From contig CAJUJR010000073.1 in NCBI GenBank assembly GCA_910586605.1, positions 1 to 14,626 on the forward strand: a DNA stretch of 14,626 nucleotides, read 5' to 3'. Below are positions 6,384-13,617 of the stretch, one piece after another. The notes below the pieces were generated by a model. The model saw nothing but the letters and a program-made list of their open reading frames with translations, did not search any database and was not told where the DNA came from. Source of the DNA: an uncultured Lachnospiraceae bacterium (GTDB taxonomy: Bacteria > Bacillota > Clostridia > Lachnospirales > Lachnospiraceae). Numbering within the stretch: the first letter of the stretch is position 1; every line of letters starts with the position of its first letter. The position numbers were made by a program, and so were the translations under genes.

Positions 6384-8627
6384 TTATTTTAATTTCCAAA
6401 TATCATCATTGTACTGTGCAATTGTCCTGTCGGAAGAGAAGAAACCAGCCTTGCTGATATTAATCAGCATCTTCTTCGCCCACTCTTCGCGGTTGTCATA
6501 ATCTGCAAATACCTGCTCTTTTACTTTAATATAATCCTTAATATCAAGAAGCGCCATAAACCAGTCTTTTGTCACAATTTCCATATAAAGGCGGATTAAG
6601 CTCTTCTTATCACCAACAGCAAACATTTCTTTGCTAATGATAAAGTCAACCAGTTTCGCAATTTCAGGGTCAGAATCATAATACTTCTCTGGAGAATAAT
6701 CAGCCTTCTCATAATGCTTAATTACTTCATCACTAGATTCCCCAAAGATATAAATATTATCATCACCTACAAATTCATGGATTTCCACATTTGCCCCATC
6801 ATCGGTACCAAGAGTCACTGCACCGTTTAACATAAACTTCATATTGCTTGTGCCACTTGCCTCTTTTGATGCAAGGGAAATCTGCTCAGAAACATCTGCT
6901 GCAGGAATTACTTTCTCAGCATATGTTACATTATAGTTTTCAAGCATTACCACAGTCAAATATGGGCTGACGTCCGGGTCTTTCCGGATTACATCAGACA
7001 GACAGCGGATCATATGGATAATATCCTTGGCAATTGTATATGCAGGAGCTGCTTTTGCTCCAAAAATCATGGTAATTGGGGTTTTCGGCTTATTGCCAGC
7101 CTTAATCTGCATATATTTATAAATAATATACAAGGCATTCATCTGCTGCCTCTTATACTCATGGAGACGTTTTACCTGTACGTCAAAGATTGAGTTTTCA
7201 TCAACCTTAATGCCTTCCTTCTTCTCAAGGTACTCCTTAAACTGTACTTTCTTTTCTTTTTTAATAGAAAGCAATTTCTCCAAATCAGCAGGGCTATTTG
7301 CTGCTGCAGCAAGCTTCTCAAGCTCGTCCGCATCCTTCTTAAAGCCATCGCCAATCTTTTCACTGATAAAATCAGTCAGCTCATGGTTGCAATGGAGCAG
7401 CCAGCGGCGGAATGTAATACCGTTTGTCTTATTATTAAACTTATTTGGATAAATATCTTTAAAGTGCTTTAACTCACTGTCCTCCAGGATCTTTGTATGA
7501 AGCGCTGCCACACCATTTACACTGTATCCATAATGGATATCAATATGCGCCATATGGACGCGTTCTTCCTTATCAATGATATACACTCTTTCATCCTGGT
7601 ATTTTTCCCGTACCTTTACATCCAGCATCCTGATAATCGGAATAAGCTGTGGGACTACTTTGTCAAGGAACCACAACGGCCATTTTTCCAATGCTTCTGC
7701 TAAGATTGTATGGTTTGTATACGCACACATTTTGGATACAATATCAATTGCCTCATCCATCGAAATGCCGCGGTTCGTCAGCAGTCGGATCATTTCCGGA
7801 ATTACCATTGTTGGATGGGTATCGTTAATTTGGATTACCGCATAGTCAGGCAAATCATGGAGGTTGCTTCCCTTTTCAAGAGCCTCGTCAATAATAAGCT
7901 GTGCTGCATTGCTTACCATAAAATACTGCTGATAGATACGAAGAAGCTGCCCCTGATAATCACTGTCATCCGGATACAAAAACAATGTCAGATTCTTTGT
8001 AATATTTTCCTTATCAAAATAAATGCTGTTATCGTGTACAATTGATTCATCAACTGTATCTAAGTCAAAAAGCTTTAATGTATTGCACTGATTTTCATAA
8101 CCTGTCACATCGATTTCATACATTACAGACTGTACGGTATTTCCGCCCAATAAAATAGGATAGCTTACATCCGTGCGGCGAAGCCAGCTTTTATCTGTAA
8201 TCCACGGATTCGGGGTTTCCTTCTGCAAGTTATTTTCAAACTCCTGCTTAAACAGCCCAAGATGGTAATTCAAGCCAACACCAACTCCAGGAAGGCCTAA
8301 TGTGGCAATAGAATCTAAAAAACAGGCTGCCAGACGTCCCAATCCACCATTTCCAAGGGAAGGCTCATTTTCAATTTCTTCAATTTCAGCCATGCTCTTC
8401 CCATGCTTTTTCAATGCACTGTCAACCTGGTCATATACACCCAAGTTAATCAGATTATTAGACAACAATTTTCCAATCAAAAATTCAGCGGAAATATAAT
8501 ACACTTTCTTCTTTCCCTGAATCTGCCCTTTCTTTTCCATCATCTCCTTTGTAAGTTGCAAAAGGCCAAAATAAATTTCTTCTGGGCTGCCTTTTGCGGC
8601 AATGTTTTCAATTTCGTTTTCGTACAT
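6384..8627 (-). CDS. glgP: glycogen/starch phosphorylase
   Basis: This cytosolic enzyme of glycosyltransferase family 35 releases glucose 1-phosphate from glycogen or maltodextrins using pyridoxal phosphate. The 747-residue product shows YYISAEFLIG at 43-52, SLGNGGLGRLAACFLDS at 90-106, INDTHPT at 267-273, the block NGITFRRWL at 402-410, DVQVKRLHEYKRQ at 482-494 and EASGTSNMKFMLNG at 589-602, where K597 is the expected pyridoxal phosphate lysine. It lacks the N-terminal phosphorylation region of animal enzymes and is shorter than average in the segment around 165-200, as in related clostridial enzymes. The start at 8627 has AGGAG eight bases upstream; a 34-codon upstream extension of the frame would run through the leader and promoter region. 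It has its own promoter and terminator and appears monocistronic. Glycogen is a usual reserve for sporulating clostridia; the specific substrate here is inferred. Confidence 0.97.
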   Translation of the reverse strand: MYENEIENIAAKGSPEEIYFGLLQLTKEMMEKKGQIQGKKKVYYISAEFLIGKLLSNNLINLGVYDQVDSALKKHGKSMAEIEEIENEPSLGNGGLGRLAACFLDSIATLGLPGVGVGLNYHLGLFKQEFENNLQKETPNPWITDKSWLRRTDVSYPILLGGNTVQSVMYEIDVTGYENQCNTLKLFDLDTVDESIVHDNSIYFDKENITKNLTLFLYPDDSDYQGQLLRIYQQYFMVSNAAQLIIDEALEKGSNLHDLPDYAVIQINDTHPTMVIPEMIRLLTNRGISMDEAIDIVSKMCAYTNHTILAEALEKWPLWFLDKVVPQLIPIIRMLDVKVREKYQDERVYIIDKEERVHMAHIDIHYGYSVNGVAALHTKILEDSELKHFKDIYPNKFNNKTNGITFRRWLLHCNHELTDFISEKIGDGFKKDADELEKLAAAANSPADLEKLLSIKKEKKVQFKEYLEKKEGIKVDENSIFDVQVKRLHEYKRQQMNALYIIYKYMQIKAGNKPKTPITMIFGAKAAPAYTIAKDIIHMIRCLSDVIRKDPDVSPYLTVVMLENYNVTYAEKVIPAADVSEQISLASKEASGTSNMKFMLNGAVTLGTDDGANVEIHEFVGDDNIYIFGESSDEVIKHYEKADYSPEKYYDSDPEIAKLVDFIISKEMFAVGDKKSLIRLYMEIVTKDWFMALLDIKDYIKVKEQVFADYDNREEWAKKMLINISKAGFFSSDRTIAQYNDDIWKLK

Positions 8628-8719
8628 GTTTTTCTCTCCTTTAACATATTTTTCGGTCTGTCCGATATTGCAACTGCCCATCTTAAGTATTGATACAGAC
8701 ATTGCACATACTATTTGAT

Positions 8720-8728
8720 ATAATAACA
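8720..8728 (-). promoter_or_regulatory. extended -10 promoter of glgP
   Basis: The minus strand reads TATGTTATTAT, with the -10 at 8720-8725 and the TGn element at 8726-8728. The hexamer 17 bases upstream (GTGTAT) is a poor -35. The leader would be about 85-90 bases. The same TATGn arrangement occurs at the other three predicted promoters in this window, which supports the call. Confidence 0.4.
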
Positions 8729-8770
8729 TATTTTCCCATAAAATACACTATTAAATAGAAAATTTTAACA

Positions 8771-8790
8771 GCGTTTATTTCTATTCACAG
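8771..8790 (-). repeat. short dispersed element, copy 2
   Basis: On the minus strand CTGTGAATAG (8781-8790) and AAACGC (8771-8776) are separated by four bases; copy 1 at 38-60 has the same blocks with seven bases between. This copy lies between the end of the transglutaminase gene and the glgP promoter. An inverted repeat, AATAGAAA at 8754-8761 with TTTCTATT at 8778-8785, overlaps it and could form a weak stem. Confidence 0.35.
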
Positions 8791-8851
8791 ACGTTCTAAC
8801 CGTCATGTGAACCCCCCTGAAAAGCTGCCAGACACAGCAAAAGTTATAGCT

Positions 8852-11266
8852 TTATATACCCAGCGCCCTCAGATAACCACGTCTTATTTTCCCCTGTTTG
8901 CAAAAAATTAATTGCTCTGCCTTTACAATTGACTCAAAGAAAAAATCATATTTTTCCTGCGATACATTTTGGTTGGAAAACTCAGCTTCTTGCAGGATTT
9001 CTTTTAGCTGCCGCCATGCCTCTTCCCCTATTTCATTATATTCCTCTGCAAAAAATGCAAACCAATCCGCTTCTTTCTTCCTCAGCAGACCTCTTTTCCC
9101 ACACTTCTTTAGCCAATATAAAAACAGTTCCATACGAAGCAGGATTGCTGCATTTCTGTCCCCTTCTTTCTTTTGCAGTTTCTTCCTATAATTGTTCTGT
9201 ATATAACGTTGGAAAAGCACATATGCCGCCAGAGCCAAAACAAGCAATGCTGCTGCCAAAGCAATGGACAGAACAATTCCCCTTCCTTCGGATGCCTGTC
9301 TGCCTTGCCCCTTGTTATCCTTTCCCTCATTCTTTTCTGGAGTTGGTGCCGGTGTTTCCGTTTCCTTTGGGTGTTCCGTCTGTCTTTCATGTTCCCTGAC
9401 AACCGGGGAAACTGTCTTCTCTGGCTGTTCTGCGTTATCCCTTCTCCGTGAAGCCGTCCCCTCCCCCGGAGTCATTTCTACAGGATGCCACCCATAATCC
9501 ATATTAAACACTTCCGCCCATGCATGGGCATCTGAATCAAGCACCTCTGCTGTATAGCTTCCGTCCTTGTTCTGTTTAAACTGGTCAGGAGCCACCTTAT
9601 AGCCGGCAGCATAACGCGCCGGAACATGACACGCACGGAGCAGCAATGCCCCAGCCGTCGCAAAGTGTTCACAAAACCCTTTTTTTTGGTCAAACAGGAA
9701 ATATTCCACATAATCCTTACCTGAAGGGACAGGTTCTAATTTTTTATCATAAACTGCCTGCTGCGCCAAGACCTGGCGCACCCCTTCCAATAAATCTACA
9801 TCACCCCGATGCGTCAAAAGAGAATCCGCCTTTTTTTTCAGCCTGTTCAGCCCTGTTTTGGGAAGCCTTCCATAAGTTTTTTTAACATAGGCAAAATACC
9901 GTTCTAACTCCCTATCAGGCAGTTCCCACCCATTTCCATACCACTCCCACTCTTCTTTTTTAGCTGATATATCTTTCAGCTGCAAATCCTCCATCCTGTA
10001 ACCAAAATCCCCTAAATCCCCTTTATCTACATCATAATATTTCACATAAAATTTATCTGCCTTTTTGCGGACTCCATTTTCCCCCTCTAATATAATGCAC
10101 TTCTCCGAACTATCATCAGAAACACTTTTATAATCAGAAAAATATGGAAGGTATGCAAATTTACTGTTTTTTCCCACTCCAATATGTTCCATCCTAATTT
10201 GGTTTAATCCTTTCGGCCGTCCAAAATGAATACCATTTTCACAAAATTCAAATCCAACATTTAAAATAGCTTCTTCCTTTTCCCTCCCTTTTATAATTTT
10301 TTGGAAAGATTCTGTATTACACTCTTCCCATTTTCCATTTTCATATTCCCCTCCTACAAATCCCCTGAGATAAAGCGCATTCTTTGGTTTCACAGAAGAT
10401 GTAATTTTTATCACGGCTCTATCCATATAACGCGGCTCAGAATTACTTAAATCCCCATTGCTATCAAGCCCAGTCCCCGCACGGATATACTGTACCAATT
10501 CTTCCACAGACTGTTTTATCTGCCGTTCTATTGCATGCTGCCGCTTCAGGTACTTTTTTGCATCTTTTAAAACATACTCCTCAGTCTGCCTCCCATATTG
10601 CCATGCCGCCGCCATACCGGCAAGCATAATTATGCAGAGGATTCCATAAGCCCATACCGGGCGCTGCCGCCTCACTCCACGGAAAGAAAAAGAACGCCGG
10701 CCTCCACGCTCCTGCCGGGAAACCCACGACATAGCAAAGGTAATGCCTATAACCAGCAGGAGAACCGACACTTTATCCGGCGTCTTCCCAACCGCCATCC
10801 CAATAAAAAGGACAGCATAAACCGGAAGCAGCCCATACCAACAGTTCCTGAGCCGGAATACAAAAAATGTGATAAAAACAGAAAACAACGCGCCTACCAT
10901 AAGCAGAAACAAATTATTATCAATATTCCCCCGTACCCCCTCAAAAGGCGCAATCATTTTATTATTATAAGCAACAGACCTATTGTTGATATAATAGATA
11001 ACCGCCAAAAAATCCTGCCTCAGGCGTTCCATCCTTGTTAGCGCAAAAATCCCCATTCCCGCTATTGCTGACAATGTAAAAATAACCGCATAATTTGTCC
11101 GCAAGTAAAGCACAAGGAATAAAGTAATGCCTGATATAAAAAAAATAGGCAGGATATGCCTTTCTACCCATATATCACACCCAAACATAGAACCAAAACC
11201 AAGCAGCATCCCCAGCAGAATGCAACACAGGCTTAGCCAGGGTATTACCATATTTTCCCTCTTCAT
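8852..11266 (-). CDS. TgpA-type membrane protein with transglutaminase-like domain
   Basis: The 804-residue protein has about seven N-terminal transmembrane helices (roughly 7-30, 36-54, 60-77, 117-138, 143-158, 165-182 and 206-222). A large extracytoplasmic region follows, with a transglutaminase-like domain at about 500-600, a Glu/Pro/Thr-rich linker at 602-660, another helix at 664-685 and a charged cytosolic tail of about 115 residues, like the C-terminal domain of TgpA relatives. Catalytic Cys and His are clear: C532 in KKGFCEHFA and H581 in SDAHAWAEVF. The third residue, usually Asp, appears as E597 in GWHPVEMTPG. Members may act as cell-surface cysteine proteases or peptide-modifying enzymes; the substrate is unknown. 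I chose the ATG at 11266, preceded by GGGGGA five bases away; the frame continues 45 codons upstream into the DUF58 gene without a better start. It is the last gene of the moxR operon. Confidence 0.93.
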   Translation of the reverse strand: MKRENMVIPWLSLCCILLGMLLGFGSMFGCDIWVERHILPIFFISGITLFLVLYLRTNYAVIFTLSAIAGMGIFALTRMERLRQDFLAVIYYINNRSVAYNNKMIAPFEGVRGNIDNNLFLLMVGALFSVFITFFVFRLRNCWYGLLPVYAVLFIGMAVGKTPDKVSVLLLVIGITFAMSWVSRQERGGRRSFSFRGVRRQRPVWAYGILCIIMLAGMAAAWQYGRQTEEYVLKDAKKYLKRQHAIERQIKQSVEELVQYIRAGTGLDSNGDLSNSEPRYMDRAVIKITSSVKPKNALYLRGFVGGEYENGKWEECNTESFQKIIKGREKEEAILNVGFEFCENGIHFGRPKGLNQIRMEHIGVGKNSKFAYLPYFSDYKSVSDDSSEKCIILEGENGVRKKADKFYVKYYDVDKGDLGDFGYRMEDLQLKDISAKKEEWEWYGNGWELPDRELERYFAYVKKTYGRLPKTGLNRLKKKADSLLTHRGDVDLLEGVRQVLAQQAVYDKKLEPVPSGKDYVEYFLFDQKKGFCEHFATAGALLLRACHVPARYAAGYKVAPDQFKQNKDGSYTAEVLDSDAHAWAEVFNMDYGWHPVEMTPGEGTASRRRDNAEQPEKTVSPVVREHERQTEHPKETETPAPTPEKNEGKDNKGQGRQASEGRGIVLSIALAAALLVLALAAYVLFQRYIQNNYRKKLQKKEGDRNAAILLRMELFLYWLKKCGKRGLLRKKEADWFAFFAEEYNEIGEEAWRQLKEILQEAEFSNQNVSQEKYDFFFESIVKAEQLIFCKQGKIRRGYLRALGI

Positions 11267-11328
11267 AAAAATCCCCCACGCCGCGTTTCCTGCGGCCCAA
11301 ATAATAAGCGGACAGCTTCCTGCCTCAT
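11263..11328 (-). CDS. possible 21-codon minicistron coupling the DUF58 and transglutaminase genes
   Basis: An ATG at 11328-11326 overlaps the TGA of the DUF58 gene as ATGA. The frame runs 21 codons and its own TGA (11265-11263) overlaps the ATG of the transglutaminase gene as a second ATGA. It has no obvious ribosome-binding site of its own, as expected for termination-reinitiation. The peptide (starting MRQEAVRLLFG) resembles nothing I know. It may be only a ribosome relay, or a coincidence of frame; I cannot show that it is translated. Confidence 0.35.
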   Translation of the reverse strand: MRQEAVRLLFGPQETRRGGFL

Positions 11329-12491
11329 AGCAAAACAGTATGGGATGCCAACGCTTGCCCAAGCTCCCTGTCCTGATACCAACAAAGCAATTCCCCGTCA
11401 CTAAAAAGCTGTAGCTTTTGGTTTAGCATAAGCTTTGTAACATATGCCGTCTGTTCACGGTATTTCCGCTTATATTCCTCCTCAATATCCACACTGCTTC
11501 CCGTTTCCTCCAGACTGTCAATCTCCATCAAAAGCCCATAAATATCTTCTTCCTTTTCCATGCAAAAACGTACAACATCCCTTTCTCTTTGGTCATACCA
11601 AACAACATAATGCCTGCATCCATTCCGGACAATACTTCCAGACAGCGACAGCAGAATACTCAAAAAAGCCTCTTTCCTTTTCCGGTTCTTCTTTCTGCCA
11701 AGCATCCCCTGCCATATCCCTCCCTTTTTCCCATCCCCCCTTGATAAGTCCAAAAAAAGCAGGACCGGACAGCCTGCTTTGGGCAGATATTCCCGCACGA
11801 TCAGTTCATCTTCCTTCGCCGACAGCTTCCAATGAATACTTCTTAACCTGTCGCCTTGGCGGTATTCCCGGATTTGGAACTGCTCTGCGCTATTCTCTTC
11901 TGCATTTGCCAGGAGATACCGTTCCTGCTCCATTGCAAATTCACGGGAACGCACCCCCGCATCTACTGGTACTGGAAATATTTCCGGCAATACTGTCACT
12001 TTTTCTGAAGACTGATATGATTTTTTGGGAAGCGGAAGGGCAAGCACACCAAGTAAGTCAAAACAGCTTACCTTTTTTAACCGGACGACAGCCTTCCCCA
12101 CATACTGCGGCTGCCAAGATGCATGGATTTCTGCTTTTGCATAAGCCTGTCCATTTCTTTTCCCTGCTACAGAAGAATAAAATACTGTCTTTTTCTTTTT
12201 TGGCTTTAACACATAGGATTCTGACAACTGTATGCTGATTTTCCCCGTAGGCAGCTTACTATAATTATAAATAACAATATGGATTGGTATTTTTTTATGG
12301 TATTCTGTAATATTTAGCGGCGCATCAATTATAATCCTCAGTTTGTAAAACACCATGCAATTATATAAAAAGAGCAAAAGAACAATAAAAACCTCTGCGT
12401 ATCCTAGAAAAACCAGGCTCTTACTATTGTAAATAACCGCCGTATAAAAAGTTACCAGAACAACTACTATAAAATCAATAAACCGTCTCAT
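11325..12491 (-). CDS. DUF58 domain membrane protein
   Basis: The 388-residue product has two transmembrane helices near the N-terminus (about 5-22 and 28-46), an extended beta-rich region and the DUF58 signature IREYRQGDRLRSIHWKLSA at 207-225, followed by a von Willebrand factor A-like fold starting with VLLFLDLSRGDGKK (243-256), whose DLSRG sequence resembles a degenerate metal-ion adhesion site. DUF58 proteins are regularly encoded next to MoxR ATPases and transglutaminase proteins and are thought to work with the ATPase in assembly or remodelling of a partner. Its ATG overlaps the moxR TGA (12491-12488), indicating translational coupling. The specific process controlled here is unknown. 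Confidence 0.93.
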   Translation of the reverse strand: MRRFIDFIVVVLVTFYTAVIYNSKSLVFLGYAEVFIVLLLFLYNCMVFYKLRIIIDAPLNITEYHKKIPIHIVIYNYSKLPTGKISIQLSESYVLKPKKKKTVFYSSVAGKRNGQAYAKAEIHASWQPQYVGKAVVRLKKVSCFDLLGVLALPLPKKSYQSSEKVTVLPEIFPVPVDAGVRSREFAMEQERYLLANAEENSAEQFQIREYRQGDRLRSIHWKLSAKEDELIVREYLPKAGCPVLLFLDLSRGDGKKGGIWQGMLGRKKNRKRKEAFLSILLSLSGSIVRNGCRHYVVWYDQRERDVVRFCMEKEEDIYGLLMEIDSLEETGSSVDIEEEYKRKYREQTAYVTKLMLNQKLQLFSDGELLCWYQDRELGQALASHTVLL

Positions 12492-13447
12492 AACATGCCC
12501 CTTCTGTTTACTGCCGGCATCTTCTCTTGCTCTAAAATCTGCGCAAGCACATTCTTTGCAGAAATATGGCCAGCCCTTGCTTTCGCATTTAATAAAATGC
12601 GGTGGGAAGCCACATCTGAAAAAATCTCCGCAACATCCTCAGGAATCACATAATTCCTCTGCGACAAAAATGCATTTGCTTTCGCCATATTCACAAGTGC
12701 AATCGTCCCACGGGGGCTGATACCCAACTCTACATATGGGCTTTCCCTGCTTGCCTTCACTAAAGAACAAAGATAATGGTAAACCCTGTCATGCACAAAA
12801 ATATCCCTTACTGCCTCACGGATGGCAAGCAATTCCCGCGCTGTTATCACCGCATCAATATCATCTATGGACGCACCACTGCTCTTCCCTTTTGCAATTT
12901 CAATTTCATCTTCCAGGCTAGGGTATCCTATTGTCATGCACAGCATAAAACGGTCAAGCTGCGACTCTGGAAGCATCTGCGTCCCAACGCTTCCCGCAGG
13001 GTTTTCTGTCGCAATTACAATAAATGGCTCCGGCACGCTCCTTGTCACGCCATCAACTGTCACGCTGTTTTCTTCCATAACTTCCAATAGGGCAGACTGT
13101 GTTTTAGGGGAAGTCCTGTTAATCTCATCCCCCAAAAAAAGATTGCACATAATTGCCCCTGGTTGGTATTCAAATGTCCCGCTCTGTTTTTGGTACATGG
13201 AAAATCCTAATATGTCAGAAGGCATTACATCCGGCGTAAACTGAATTCTCTTACTTTCTAAAGCCATCGCCTTTGAAAACGCCATCGCAAGCGTCGTCTT
13301 CCCTACACCCGGAATATCATCAATCAAAATGTGGCCGCCTGCTAAAATCGCCGCCATCGCTTTCTTGACACAGCTCTCTTTTCCAATTACCACACGCTGT
13401 ACTTCCTCTATTACAGCCTCTGTTTCCTGATAAAATATATGTTCCAT
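12488..13447 (-). CDS. MoxR family AAA+ ATPase
   Basis: The 319-residue product is a full-length MoxR-type AAA+ ATPase, a chaperone-like family that activates or remodels partner proteins, often those with von Willebrand factor A domains. Walker A is in DDIPGVGKTTLA at 43-54, Walker B in NLFLGDEINR at 102-111, sensor 1 lies around FIVIATENP at 142-150, and LPESQLDRFML at 159-169 is the usual MoxR motif. The second half is the helical lid, including GISPRGTIALVNMAKA. The ATG follows GGGGGAGG closely. It is the first gene of the moxR-DUF58-transglutaminase operon, with a clear promoter and the terminator of the preceding gene upstream. This three-gene set is widespread in bacteria; the cellular process is not settled. 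Confidence 0.95.
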   Translation of the reverse strand: MEHIFYQETEAVIEEVQRVVIGKESCVKKAMAAILAGGHILIDDIPGVGKTTLAMAFSKAMALESKRIQFTPDVMPSDILGFSMYQKQSGTFEYQPGAIMCNLFLGDEINRTSPKTQSALLEVMEENSVTVDGVTRSVPEPFIVIATENPAGSVGTQMLPESQLDRFMLCMTIGYPSLEDEIEIAKGKSSGASIDDIDAVITARELLAIREAVRDIFVHDRVYHYLCSLVKASRESPYVELGISPRGTIALVNMAKANAFLSQRNYVIPEDVAEIFSDVASHRILLNAKARAGHISAKNVLAQILEQEKMPAVNRRGML

Positions 13448-13528
13448 TTTCCTCCCCCAGCTCCTTCTTAACAGTTCCTTACTTTATAAAAACTGCCTCT
13501 TCCCCATTTTTCTATCAATGACATATTT

Positions 13529-13556
13529 ATTATAACATATCTATCCTGTTTTACAA
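13529..13556 (-). promoter_or_regulatory. sigma-A promoter of the moxR operon
   Basis: On the minus strand TTGTAA (13551-13556), a 16-base spacer and a perfect TATAAT (13529-13534), with TATGT directly before the -10, so it is also an extended -10. It lies about 80 bases before the moxR start and just after the terminator of the upstream gene. Confidence 0.7.
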
Positions 13557-13569
13557 CAAATATCCATCC

Positions 13570-13596
13570 AAAAAGGCACCGCCTTACGACGGTGCC
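13570..13596 (-). terminator. rho-independent terminator of fucI
   Basis: On the minus strand a 7-bp stem GGCACCG (complement of 13590-13596) pairs with CGGTGCC (complement of 13575-13581) around an 8-base loop, followed by TTTTT (complement of 13570-13574). It begins about 20 bases after the fucI stop codon and separates it from the moxR operon. Confidence 0.9.
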
Positions 13597-13617
13597 ACCT
13601 TAAAACCAATCTCCTTT

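Noticed and set aside
8826..8851. Terminator for the transglutaminase gene
   Set aside because: Only short competing stems (GCTG/CAGC and AAAGCT/AGCTTT) with a run of four T were found downstream of the stop codon; too weak to call.
11444..12238. Long plus-strand open frame of 264 codons opposite the DUF58 gene
   Set aside because: It is antisense to a clearly recognised gene, rich in Pro, His and Ser as expected of a shadow frame, and has no family resemblance.
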